From: Calcarisporiella thermophila CBS 279.70
Lineage: Eukaryota > Calcarisporiellomycota
Reading direction: 5' to 3'
NCBI RefSeq assembly: GCF_041956535.1
Contig: NW_027192191.1
Location: 131,702-195,701 of the forward strand
Length of the DNA: 64,000 nucleotides
Shown here in pieces: positions 25,478-35,999 of the stretch; within the stretch, counting starts at the first letter, position 1, and every line of letters begins with the position of its first letter. The position numbers were made by a program, and so were the translations under genes. The notes beneath the pieces were generated by a model, which saw nothing but the letters and a program-made list of their open reading frames with translations, was not told the origin of the DNA and did no database searches.

Positions 25478-26032
25478 TTAGAACAGCACAACGGCTCCGA
25501 TAACGGCGGCTCCCATGAAAGCGCCGGCCTTCAGCGCACCAGCGCCGGCCTGCGAGGGTCGGGCGCTGGGCACAAACGAAGCGGAGGTCGCGCCGGTCGA
25601 GACGCCCGACACGGAGACGGAGAGGGTGGAGGTGGTGGAGAGGGGAGTGAAGGAGAAGGTGGAGGTGGAGGTGCCGGTAGCGATGGAGGAGGTCTCGCTT
25701 GCGGATTCGGTGGTCGAGGCCAGGGTGGCGGTCTCGGTCGCGGCGGAGGTCTCGGTCGCGGTTGAGGTAGCCGAGGCGGTGACCTCGGAATCAGTGGCGG
25801 TGCTCGTGGCGGACTCCGTTGCGGTGGCCGCAGACTCGGTGGCCTCGGCAGACTGTGTAGTGTCCTCTTTGCCAAGGTAGAAGCGGTCAATGCAGGACTG
25901 GTAGCAGCTGGTGACATCTTCCCCCTTACATGATGAGATGCAGCTGGAGGTTTGCGCAACCGCTTCGCTGTCCTGAGCGCTGACGGCAAGGGCAACGGCA
26001 AGAAGAGAGAGGAGAGTGAAGGAGAATTTCAT
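25478..26032 (-). CDS. Ser/Thr-rich GPI-type surface protein with a short four-Cys motif
   Basis: Single exon, 184 residues from the ATG at 26032. Signal peptide MKFSFTLLSLLAVALAVSAQ. Directly after it comes one Cys cluster with spacing C-x3-C-x7-C-x3-C (CISSCKGEDVTSCYQSC), then a Ser/Thr/Ala/Glu-rich stalk of about 120 residues suited to O-mannosylation, and a C-terminal small-residue site plus hydrophobic tail (AGAFMGAAVIGAVVLF) typical of GPI attachment. The Cys motif is too short to be a CFEM domain. Longer in-frame upstream sequence exists, but the signal peptide places the start at 26032. The 5' leader contains an (AG)12 run. Confidence 0.8.
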   Translation of the reverse strand: MKFSFTLLSLLAVALAVSAQDSEAVAQTSSCISSCKGEDVTSCYQSCIDRFYLGKEDTTQSAEATESAATATESATSTATDSEVTASATSTATETSAATETATLASTTESASETSSIATGTSTSTFSFTPLSTTSTLSVSVSGVSTGATSASFVPSARPSQAGAGALKAGAFMGAAVIGAVVLF

Positions 26033-26058
26033 GTTGGAGGTTGGAAAATGGGTTGCTA

Positions 26059-26082
<24 letters not shown>
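26059..26082. repeat. (AG)12 microsatellite in the leader of the GPI-type gene
   Basis: Twelve uninterrupted AG units, CT on the coding strand, 27-50 nt upstream of the start codon at 26032. Polypyrimidine leaders are common in strongly expressed fungal genes. Confidence 0.85.
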
Positions 26083-26092
<10 letters not shown>

Positions 26093-26233
26093 TCTTTTGG
26101 AGACAAGAGGAGATCGGCTTTCACAAGCGAAGAAGAGAGGAGAAAGAAAAAACGGGTGTACTGTTGGAAAAAGGAGATAGGAGAAACGAGAGAGCGGGTT
26201 TATATATACAAAAATTAGAGGAGGTTTCATTAG

Positions 26234-28435
26234 CGATCGGTTTTGTGTGATGCCAATTGATTTAGTATTTATTAAAAAGAATCAAAACAAATTGGCCAAC
26301 CATTCCGGTAAATTGCCTCTCGCCCTCAATTCCCGTTTGCTTTCCCGCTGGCTAAATATAAAGTGATATTCATTTCTTGCCCGCCAATCAGCGCGGATCC
26401 CTTTCTCGAACATGCGGCCCGTATCTCTCCTAATAAGCATGCGAACGCCATGATATGTGGAGAGAGGCAAATCGGTATATTGGTACATGGGCCGCCGTCT
26501 AGTTTGATTCCACGGCTCATGTAGTGCACCATGAGGTGCGTGGACGAGTTATATTGGACCTGGCCGGAAATTGGGGCCGCTGCCGCCAACGACCCCGGAG
26601 CTCAGGGGCCACCTGCATGCTTATCATAGCCAATCCTCCCATTGCATTGGCCCCCCCCGCTGCGCTCCCCAATTATTGTGCAGCCGCGGCGGCTCCCCTG
26701 CCCTCCATGGAGAGGCCGCTCCTCTCCCCCCCTTTGGCCTCGACCCGAATGGGGAGCAGGGCGAGAGGAAATCAACATCCCTGTTTTTTATGCTTCTTCT
26801 GCGGCATCAAATGAGGGGGAAATTGGCCGAAAACAAATTAATTCTATTTTGTACTAGGAACGGGGAATCTTACTAAACCGATATCCTTGGCCAACCGGGG
26901 CGTTGATTACGTGGGGTACACAACGCGACAAGAGGCAACTTGCGCAACCCACCACCGTCACCTCCACCGCCCCCCTCTCTCCCCACCAACCCCGCCCGCC
27001 TGCCGAGCTGAGATTCCGCTGATGAACTCAACCTTTGAGCCGAACTGGTTCATCCGCGCGACGGACAAGCTTTAAGTTTAATAGACAACAGGAATGCAAG
27101 CTTATTTCTCGATCTCTATGCCCAATCCGACTCGGAATAACCTTGACCAAAAAGGGGAGATTTGCTCGAAAGCCCTGGGAAGCTACGCCTCGGAGCATTT
27201 CTCCTGAGACTCGAATCGCGCCCCACTGGCCCGTCCCCCCTGGACCTGGACATGCCAGTGGTCCAAACAGAAATGCAGCGAAGCCGATGCTAGAGGCCCG
27301 CGTCCGGCCAACAGGGGCTGCCACTGGCCCCACTGACCACGTCTTGGTCCTGGCTCTGTCGCCCGAGGCTTCCGGCCCACGGAGGATAAGGGCTTTTCCA
27401 GCGGAGTACACGTCCTCCCAGGCCCATGACGTCTTTGGGATTGGTCATCGGCGACCCTCTTCCTGAAGCGAGCATATTGCGTGTAGGGTTCGCGGTTGGG
27501 AACGGGCGCGATGGGTAGCCCGTCTCACATGAGAGCTTTCCACGGGCGGCACGGTGCTCCGAGGGTCGGAGAGGAGGAGTGGGAATCCCCGCCCCAGCCA
27601 CACGCTCAAGGTTTCAGACGGTGAGTAACAGGGGGTGAGTGGGAGGCGGCGGCGCGGAAAGCCCCTGATTTCTTAGGGAAGGCGGCGGGCAGGGGCCTAA
27701 GCGCGGTTTAGGGTTGAGGAGGGCAGGGCTGTTGGGCACAAACACCAACGCGGCCCGGCGGGTGATGCGGTCTGACAAGCGCGACGCAATAGGCTAAGCA
27801 GAGGGCACGGCCAGTGGGGCGAGGGCCAGATCAGATCATTCGGAAGGAGCTGCAGCGTCGGATTACAAGCACGCCCGAGCCCCAAAAGGGGCAGCCCGGT
27901 GGTACGGGCCAGCGCGCGGTCGGAATGGAAGGGGAGGGGGCCTAGATTTGGGAGCACGGCAAATCCCCGCGCCTCGCCCGAGCTGAGCCGCTTAGAAGCA
28001 CGGTGCTACTGAGCACAGGGGAGCAGAGTGCGGTGCTGGACGTGGAGCTTAATCCGAAAGCGATCTTCGCCGCAGCCGCAGCCGGCGCGCCTGGGCAGGC
28101 ATGGGTAATCGTATTGCCTTTTCTACGCTCGAGGGCCTGTTCGGCGCGGATGAGGCCAGGCGAGAAAAACGCTGGCGACTCCGAATCGGTCGGTCGGAAT
28201 TTTTCATTTCCATCCGACACCTCCAAAAATCTATTTTTTCTTTTTGGATTCTTCCCGCTCTCCGCGCCCTTCTCTCCTCCCCCACCACGCGGCTTTTCGC
28301 CCTGCTTGTTTTCATTAAGAATCCTGTGCCTCTTCCCGCTCCCCATCCCATCAGCAATCCCCTCCCCCCCCCCCGCCGCGCCCCTGCTATCGCCGCAGCC
28401 TCGACTCCATCGCCATTATCGCTTGAAAGGTGAGC
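26234..28435. other. Long GC-rich spacer without a recognised gene
   Basis: About 2.2 kb between the GPI-type gene and the Zn2Cys6 factor. Base composition rises sharply after about 26500, and many overlapping open frames appear on both strands, as expected by chance in GC-rich DNA; none has a domain or a coherent exon chain. Local inverted repeats are present, for example CTCCGA-GGG-TCGGAG near 27560 and GCCCGT...ACGGGC around 27517-27545 enclosing CTC-ACAT-GAG. This may be a long promoter/5' leader or an unrecognised RNA gene. Confidence 0.35.
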
Positions 28436-29586
28436 ATGATGCCATCGACCCCTATCTATTCCCGCCCCTCCCCCTACCACCCCCCGCTCCGGCACCCGGC
28501 TCCCAATCCCGCCCCGCAACCCCATTCCCATTCTCACCTCCACCCCCACCGCCCGCCGCCGGCGTCGCAAGCAGAGCTCTCCATATGTGAGCCGTGCCGC
28601 CGCAAGAAACGCAACTGCGACGGCCGGCGGCCCTGTAATCGCTGTGACCCACGGGCCGGCGACTGCGTGGATGCCTCTCCAGAGGCCCCGCGAAGATTGT
28701 CGAGCGGAAGCGCATGCGAAACGTAGGCATTCCCCTCTTGGCGTAGACTTGGAGCCCCCTCCCCTCCACTAACCCCTCTCTCGTGTTGCTTAGGTGCCGG
28801 AGGAGAAAGACCAAGTGCGACGGCGGCCAGCCGTGCGGCTATTGCGCCACCAACGGCATCGAGTGCGTGTCCGGCGCTGAGCGGCGGCGGCGCGGTCAGC
28901 AGCTCCAGGGCACGGTGGAGCGCAGCGAGGTGGACCAGCTGGAGGCCCGTCTGAAGCGGATGGAGCGGCTGATTGAGCAGCTGCTGCGGCCGGTCGCGGT
29001 CAAGGCGCTGGAGGAGTACGCCTCCAAGCACCCGACCTCGGGCGAGGAGGAGGGCGTGCGGGAGGTGGTGGAGGCGCTGAAGAAGGAAAGCGACAGCTTG
29101 GCGGGGGGAATTGCTTCTGCACGCGCGGCGGAGAAGGAGCCGGTCTTCTACCCATCTCCCCCGCAATACCACCCGCCCAACGTCAAGCCCCTGCCCCCGC
29201 CCCCCCCCCACGCCTCCCGCGACGGCAACACCCCCTCGATCGCGTCGCTCGTCAACCCCGCCCCCTCCCAGAGCCCCTCCGGCTCCCCCCCGGCCTCCTC
29301 CGTATACCCCTCGTCGTCCGCCGCCCCGTTCCCATCCCACCCGTATTCCGCGCCCACCTACCCCCACTCCTATACTGCTTCGGCCGCACCCGCCTCAAGC
29401 GCTGCCTATCCGCATCCTACCGCGCTGACCCCCCATTTCCCCCCGCCATCGGCCCTCCTGCATCAACCTCCCCTAAAGACGGAGCACCAATCTCCCGCCG
29501 CGCCGCTGGGGAGGATGCGCGGGCACTCTCCCCCAAGAATGCAGCTGCCGCCATTGAGTGGGCTCATGGATGCGGGTAGAGCGTAG
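28436..29586 (+). CDS. Transcription factor with two tandem Zn2Cys6 clusters, two exons
   Basis: Predicted nuclear DNA-binding regulator. Exons 28436-28722 and 28794-29586 (359 residues; a second ATG lies at 28439). After a Pro/His-rich start, residues 52-78 hold a complete binuclear cluster with spacing C-x2-C-x6-C-x5-C-x2-C-x6-C (CEPCRRKKRNCDGRRPC, then CDPRAGDC). After a 16-residue linker a second complete cluster with identical spacing follows: its first Cys is in exon 1 (ACET), and the splice continues into CRRRKTKCDGGQPC and CATNGIEC. A dimerisation coiled coil follows (RSEVDQLEARLKRMERLIEQ), and the rest is Pro/Ser-rich. There is no fungal_trans middle domain. The intron (28723-28793, GTAGGC...TTGCTTAG) falls inside the second cluster. 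Target genes are unknown. Confidence 0.88.
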
Positions 29587-30249
29587 CAGGCAATCTCTCC
29601 CCCCCCCTCCCCCTTCCTCCCCTCCTCGCCTCCCCCCGCCCCTCCACTATTTATCCTTATCTCATTCTGTCTCTCTGTCTCTCTCCAGTGGAGATGGGAT
29701 GGCCGATGGGAGGCTCGGCTTACGTTAGACTAAATTGTAGGGATTTCAGAATTGCAGAATTCGTGCCATCACGGTGCTTTTTTTTTTTCCTTCTTGATAC
29801 AAGATGACACGTTTGTTTTCTTCCTCTACCCCATGTTTCTATAATAGGTTACTTGAACTCTCTTATTCAATAAATTAATGTCCACATCAACGCTCGTACG
29901 GGGAAAGCTGAAATAAACCGTGCGATGTTCAGCCGCCCTTTCAGCTCCTGATCGACCCATCCTGAATTCTCCTTGGTCGAGGGGGGGGGGGGGGCGAGCC
30001 GATGGAGGAGGAAATGGGCTTGGTCTCTCTAACCATGCACATTCCTTCCTCGCCTTTTGTTTTCCAAATACAAGGCGAAAGGCTTTGTCTCATGCATGGA
30101 AAAAAGGGAGCATATCCTTTAATGAATAGATCAATAGAGATTAAATAAAAGCAGGAAACAGAGAAGGTACATCTAAGAATTAATAAATATCGGATCCCAG
30201 CAGTAGACCCATCGGCTTGTGTTCAAACAAACGCCTCCTAACTAGGTGA
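29587..30249. other. Convergent 3' intergenic region with a 14-base G run
   Basis: Holds the 3' ends of the Zn2Cys6 gene and the convergent Kre9-like gene. A G14 tract lies at 29981-29994, and AATAAA-like sequence occurs near 29869. No gene is seen. Confidence 0.4.
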
Positions 30250-31116
30250 CTACACCACCAACACAGCGCACAGCGCAAGCAAACCGCCCAGGGCGGAGAA
30301 GGAGGCGTAGGCGCGAACCGCGGCCGATTTAGCAGGGCTGGACGCCGAAGGTTGAGCGCTTCCAGAGGGGAGCGTGACGGAGCTCACGGCCCTTGACGCA
30401 GAGGCAGTTATCGCGGATGAGGCGTTGGTCTGGATGCGCGAAACAGCACTGGATGCGGCCGACAGGCTTGGCACCGGGGCACTCGAGCCAGAGGCGCTGG
30501 AAAGGCCAGTGGGGGCGACCCGGGGAGTGAAGAAGGGGTTGCTCGTGAGGGCCTGGCTCAGGGTCGTATATTGGACCGAGGAAGAGATGGGGCGGGACGC
30601 AATCTGGCCATTGGCGCCGTTGATGGTGAACCGCGAGGAGTAGGAATAGTCCTGGTCGCTTGTTCCCTATAAAGTGCAAACGCGTAAGCTTCCCATTCAC
30701 ATCCCATACGAGAAAAGACACTCTACAATGCGTAGCTGGTACTGCGTGGAGCTAAAAGAATGGCACAAAAGGTCATGGCGGGTAAGCATCAGGGGCCCTT
30801 GCAATCTAGAACTGAGGAGTACTTACGGGGCAAGGGTGGCCGGGATGGTCCACAGCGCATTGCCGGTGGCACCCGCCACGCCGGTGAGTGCGTTCTGCAC
30901 TAGCTGCCCATTCTCAAGGAGCTGTATATCAACTCGAGCGGGCAGGATGAACGGGCCGGTGATGGCTTGATCAATTTTCCATTTCAATGTCACGGCTCTG
31001 CCCGCCACCCAGACGGTCGAAGCCACTGGCTCCGTGAAGGCATAGTTAGCAGCCATCACGGGGGAGAGGAGCGAAAAAAGACAGAGTAGGACGACGAAGG
31101 AGATGGTTCTGGACAT
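30250..31116 (-). CDS. Kre9/Knh1-like Ser/Thr-rich GPI-type wall protein, three exons
   Basis: Secreted cell-wall protein of the Kre9/Knh1 N-terminal family, linked to beta-1,6-glucan assembly in yeast. Exons 30827-31116, 30727-30751 and 30250-30666 (243 residues). Signal peptide ends SPVMAA; the domain begins YAFTEPVASTVWVAGRAVTLKWK, with LLENGQLVQNAL and an end reading STQYQLRIGTSDQDYSYSSR. A 25-nt internal exon (30727-30751) supplies STQYQLRI; without it the frame breaks and the conserved strand is lost. The C-terminal third is Ser/Ala/Thr-rich, ending with a small-residue site and a hydrophobic tail (FSALGGLLALCAVLVV) fit for GPI attachment. Confidence 0.87.
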
Positions 31117-31416
31117 CGCGAGAACAGCTAAGGCGAAAGAATGGAGGGGGGAGGGGAGGGGAGAAGTGAGTAAAAGGGGGGAAGAGGGAGACGATAAACT
31201 TCTGAAATGGAACACGCAAAAAAGAAAGAGAAAAAGTCGAACAAGCTATGATGCCAGTATGGAGAGGAATAGTGGTTTTGCGCTTGTGCTCGAGAAGGAA
31301 TATAGCTGGGCGAATCACGCCCCGCCTCATGTCCCACCAAACCTTAACAAGGCCCAAGAGATTAGTTAATATTCGAAACGCTGTATCTCCGCCCGGTGGA
31401 CGGGCTCCATGCTTTA

Positions 31417-32551
31417 TTAATAATAATAAGAGCCAAGACCAAAGTCACACTCTTCCTCCATGAAAAGGGGATAGGAGCCTTCTCGAGGCAGCCGTTCCTC
31501 GTCCTCTCCCGAGCTCGTGTACGCCGAGGTGCCGGCGAGCGGAGTAGAAGAGGAGGAGGTCACCGTGATAAAGGGGATGTTGAGCCGGCTGGCGAAGTTC
31601 GCGAGGTCGTCGGGAACCTGGACTAAGCCGCAGAGGAAGGGGCAGATAAGCAGGAAAGTCACATCTTCGTGTGGAGGAAGGGAAAAACCAAACAAAAACT
31701 AAGGTGCTACTCACATCCCAGCTGTCGCAATACCAATCCCATGCAGCTTCCTACAGCATCGATCTGGCCAATCAGCATATTCTGCTTGCGCGTAAGTTGG
31801 CTCAGGTTGGTCTTGAGTTGTTCCAGCTCGCGCAGGGCTTCGTCTGCCTTGGGGTTTAGCGAGGGATCTGAGGGGTCCCGCAGGAGGGGAAGATAGGGTG
31901 GCCGCGCATCCTGGCAAGAGCGCCGGCGGATTCTATCTAACAGCTTGGGTTGGCCGCGGCGAAAATCGTCGTGTTTATACTCCATGATTCCGTCGTCAGC
32001 CCGCGCGGCACGGGGCGTCTTGTTGGCCTTGGTGAAATTGTACCTGAGGGAGGGGAGGGCATCGGGAGAAGGGGATAAGAAAGAGGAGTTAATGAGGAAG
32101 AAGAGCATGTTAACACGTGCATATTAAGCTGTCGGAGAAAAGAGGGGAGTTTCTCGTGTTTGAAGTGACGCGATAAGAGCTCGGTGAACTCGGGGGTGGT
32201 GTGGAAAAGAAAGGAGGTTCCACTCTCAGACCACCTTATCAGATGAGAGTTTTGAGCATCATCCACCATCCTAGACAGACCCATATAATGTCAGCACATC
32301 GCTTCTCCTGTATCATTCCTCCGCCATAAGATGCATCCCTACCTATACAGAATTCGGACAAACTTGTTCGTGCTGTTCCGGCGATTCAGTCCCCGGCCAA
32401 TGCCAGGCCGTTTGGGGCTGGGCGGCTCGAGGGTGACGGGGGGGAGCTGGTCATAGTGAGGGCTTTGAATGCTAGTTGGTTGAAATAATGGAGCTTGAGC
32501 GATGGGACTGAATGGAAAGTGGTACAGTTGGGATAGATTGTCTTGGCTCAT
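31417..32551 (-). CDS. HSF-type DNA-binding domain transcription factor, four exons
   Basis: Nuclear regulator with a heat-shock-factor winged-helix domain. Exons 32343-32551, 32121-32270, 31715-32043, 31417-31622 (297 residues). DNA-binding domain about residues 61-140: NKFVRILYRMVDDAQNSHLI, RWSESGTSFLFH, LSRHFKHEKLPSFLRQLNMY, NFTKANKTP. The recognition helix LPSFLRQLNMY is well conserved. A Leu/Gln heptad-like helix follows (ADEALRELEQLKTNLSQLTR), fitting an oligomerisation region; the tail is Ser-rich and acidic. At 297 residues it is shorter than canonical Hsf1. Exon 2 to 3 works in frame only if intron 2 begins with GC (GCACGT at 32120), an unusual donor; the GT four bases further on shifts the frame. 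Confidence 0.87.
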
Positions 32552-33126
32552 GCGGAGGACAAGGGGTGAAAACAGAATAAGGAAAATGAGAATTACCAAA
32601 GGAGTAAAAGGAGAATGAAAAGCGGGCGGTGAGGGGGAATGCTAAGGCAGAGGGCATAGGTAGAATTCATCATTGCTGAAGCCTATATAACTGGAATGCC
32701 ATTCGGTTCTAGAAAGTTAACGGAAATAGCAACAGCCATAGTCTATCCTTCTTTTTTTCGTTGATCCATCTAAGGTTGCCGCCTGCCCTGCTTACCTACT
32801 CACCTCCCCTCATGTGTGGCGGAGCACAGGTGATTATCCGGGATGGAGCCAATCGCTGCCTGCAAGCACAGATCCGTTGTGAAAATCTTACCCCCTATTT
32901 TCCCCTTGACTCACTCTCTCCTGTTCATTACTCTTCATTAATCCCTATTTCATTAATCTCACTCCTTCCTTCCCCTCTTTTTCTCATCACTCCAGCAACC
33001 CGTCGCCCCCTCCGGCCCCCCACCTCCCCCACAATCACCCCACACTTTCCTTCCTCAATTGTCTCCCCAGTTCTCTAAGCTTTTACCTATTTCTTTTTTT
33101 CCTGAAATATAAATACAAATTGCAAT
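32552..33126. other. Divergent promoter region between HSF-type factor and p24 gene
   Basis: About 575 bases, pyrimidine-rich on the plus strand from 32880 to 33110 (the leader of the p24 gene). No additional gene is seen. Confidence 0.4.
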
Positions 33127-34026
33127 ATGCGCTTCACACTGGCCTTCATTCTTCTGCTCCTTACGTTTGCGCTGGCCGCCAACGGTCTCCATTTCTATCT
33201 TGAAGATGGCGAGCAAAAGTGTTTCAACGAGGATCTACCCAAGGAAACCCGAGTCATCGGTACGTGGATCCATCCCGGATTTTGCCTTTGTTTTCGAGCC
33301 TTTGCATCCCAACCCCAAGATTAACTCTAAATTCTGCTTCCCATCAGGTGTATACAAGGCCGAGGTCTGGTCATCCAAACAGAATATGTTCATTGAAGAT
33401 CACTCGTTGGGCATTGACATCACAGTTGATGAGCGCGGAGAAGAGCACAAAGTTCTCCACATCAAGGGGGCACACAAAGGCCGGTTCTCGTTCACAAGCA
33501 CTGAGTCTGGAGAGCATGACATTTGCTTTGTGACAAACACATCCTCATGGTGGGTCGATGAACGGATTGTAAGTGTTTCTAGCTCTAGGTGTAGCACCCA
33601 TGATGATAGATATTCACTCTCCTCTACTATACTAGCGCTTCACTTTGGACTTGGATATTGGGGAGCCCATCCATCTGGAGGAGAACCACTCTGATGAATC
33701 CCTAAGTGGTAATAGCGGAGATTTTCTCTCTCATATCGCGTAGCGACATCGTTTGCTCACCCGTCTACCCACTCCCCCCTCCCTCTCCTCTCTGACCTTT
33801 TGTAGATATGATCAACCGTGTGCGTGAGCTCAATTCTCGCGCTTTGGATGCCCTACGGGAGCAAAGTTTCCAGCGTGAGATCGAGACGAAGTTCCGCGAC
33901 ATGTCAGAGCGCGCCAACTCCCAGATTGTCTGGTGGTCCATTTCCCAGATGGCCGTTTTGGGAATGACTTGCATGTGGCAGATGCGGCATTTGCGGTCCT
34001 TCTTCATCAAGAAAAAACTGGTTTAA
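33127..34026 (+). CDS. p24-alpha family COPI/COPII cargo receptor (Erp1/TMED9-like), four exons
   Basis: Type I membrane protein cycling between ER and Golgi, involved in cargo selection including GPI proteins. Exons 33127-33259, 33348-33568, 33636-33708, 33806-34026 (215 residues). Signal peptide to about residue 18, then the GOLD domain: LHFYLEDGEQKCFNEDLPKE, TRVIGVYKAEVW, GRFSFTSTESGEHDICF. A heptad region follows (DMINRVRELNSRALDALREQ), then a membrane helix and a short cytosolic tail FFIKKKLV, with Phe-Phe for COPII and a KKxx dilysine signal for COPI. The CFNEDLP...TRVIG block points to the alpha subfamily rather than Erv25 (delta). It is head-to-tail with MOD5, about 200 bp apart. Confidence 0.93.
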
Positions 34027-34223
34027 AACGGCGCAACGATGGGTGTATTGTAGTGTGTAGTGATGGTGGTATTATTATATTCTATATATATATATATCTA
34101 TACATCTATGTTTTATGTTTATCCTTATTTGCTACTAAGAAAAAAATAAAAACAGTCACATTCAGAACATTACTTATCTTTTTTTTTTCGGTCTTATTTA
34201 TTCGAAGATCGAGTATCCCATTC

Positions 34224-35976
34224 ATGTTCCGCCGCCTCTCCCACATGGTCCCCTGGACGCGCCCCACTCCTCTGCTTGCTGTCGTCGGCACCACTGGAGT
34301 CGGTAAATCTCAGCTTGCCGTCGAGCTGGCCAAATCGCTCGGTGGCCAGGTCATCAACGCGGATTCAATGCAGGTGTACAAAGGGCTGGACATCATTACC
34401 AATAAGATCCCGCTTGCCGAGCGGGAGGGCATCGAGCATCGGCTGATGGATTTTCTGGAGGTGCATGATGAGTACACAGTCGGAGAATTCGAGCGGGATG
34501 CACTGCAAGTGGTAAATCGAGAGCCTATCATGGGATCTACTCCGTCCTAGGTTGAACTAACGTGAATCGACTCTTGCCTACAGATTAATGAAAATCACGA
34601 GAAAGGACGGGTCCCGATCATTGCGGGCGGCACTAATTATTACGTCCAGAGCCTCATTTTTCGCGATTCTCTTGTCGCCTCTGCCTCGCACGCTGCTCTA
34701 TCCGACAGCGACACGGAGAGCGAGCACCCCGAGCTCCAGGGCACCACGGCTGAGCTCTACGCGCGTTTACAGGAAGTGGATCCGGTCATGGCCAATCGAT
34801 GGCACCCTAATGATCGGAGGAAGATCCGAAGGAGTCTGGAGGTGTTCCTACAAACGGGGAAGAGGCACAGCGACATCATTCTGGAGCAATGGGAGGGGGA
34901 TTTTCGGACCTCCCGAGTGCGGTGAGTTCCCTGTTGAAGAGAGGAAGCCAGATCCATTGGCTTAACGACTTTGCTTATAGATTCCCGACTTGTGTCTTTT
35001 GGCTTTATACACCACCTGAGACATTAAATCCCAGGCTGGATGCAAGAGTAGAATCAATGATAAAGGTAGGTTGTTTGCCAATGGTCTATGTGCTAGAAAA
35101 AAGGATCTTCCCCCCTTAGCCTCTTACTGACTGAACTTGAATGCGTGTAGACGGGTCTGTTTGAGGAACTTCGCAACATGCGATCACTCGAGAAGAGCGG
35201 CCAAGCAAGGTGCCCGGGCAATGAACAGGATTATACCCGCGGAATCTGGCAGGCGATTGGTAAGGGCCGACCCCAACGAGGATCAGTCGTATCCAATACT
35301 AATGCTTGTTCCCATCAACACACTAAAAGGCTACAAGGAGTTTCTCCCATATTTCTCCGCCCTTGAATCGCCTCCGCCCTCCTTCACCGAAGAGGCTCTG
35401 GCCACCCTTCGAGACCAATGCATCTCCGCCATGAAAGCAGCGACACGTCGCTACGCTAAGCGACAGATAACTTGGATCCGTAATAAGCTCGTGCCAATGG
35501 CACACCTTATGTCTTCCAACACCCCTCCCGATACCGAGACCGATCATACCACGAATGAGGATGATACTGATGCTTCGCGTGACAAACATCTCTATGTTTA
35601 TATGTTGGATGCAACCAACCTGGATCGGTGGAATGAAGAGGTGCGCGACGTAGCAGTGCAGATAGCACGAGATTTTCTCGCAGGTCAGCCGCTTCCGGAC
35701 CCTAGGTCGCTTAGCCCGCTTGCCGCGCAGATGGTGCAGAGAAAGCAGCATCACGAGGCGGATACTGCGGCTCGCCTGAAAAGCTGGCGCAAATTCACAT
35801 GTGATATATGCACAGACGGCGAGGGCCAACCTCTGGTCGTCAATGGAGAGAAGGAGTGGAATGCGCATCGTCAATCTCGAGGCCACTGGCGGAGAGTGAG
35901 GGCGACTAAGCGAAACGAGGAGTGGCAACGATGGAAGGAGAAGATGCGGGACTCAAAGGACAAGGCGGAGAACTAG
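34224..35976 (+). CDS. MOD5: tRNA dimethylallyltransferase (isopentenyltransferase), five exons
   Basis: Transfers dimethylallyl to A37 of tRNAs reading codons that begin with U. Exons 34224-34511, 34584-34921, 34981-35065, 35151-35259, 35330-35976 (488 residues). P-loop VVGTTGVGKSQLAVELAK, substrate block NADSMQVYKGLDIITNK, AGGTNYYVQSLIF, RRKIRRSLEVFLQTGKRHSD, and YTRGIWQAIGYKEF. At the C-terminus a matrin-type C2H2 zinc finger, CDICTD...NAHRQSRGHWRRV, as in eukaryotic MOD5/TRIT1. Two Met codons near the start (34224 and 34242) with an Arg-rich first stretch (MFRRLSH) resemble yeast MOD5, where alternative starts give mitochondrial and cytosolic/nuclear forms; that is an inference here. Confidence 0.94.
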
Positions 35977-35999
35977 TTGGTGAGGGGGGAATGGGGTGA

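Noticed and set aside
27028-27466. Overlapping open frames in the GC-rich spacer as genes
   Set aside because: Frames are open on both strands at once with no domains, signal peptides or exon chain; typical of chance in GC-rich DNA.
28436-28722. First Zn2Cys6 exon as a separate short gene
   Set aside because: It ends at a GTAGGC donor in exactly the phase needed, and the splice supplies the missing first Cys of the second cluster, so the two exons belong together.
28534-29367. 277-codon minus-strand frame opposite the Zn2Cys6 gene
   Set aside because: Arg/Gly-rich shadow of the Pro/Ser-rich sense coding sequence; no domain and no splice sites.
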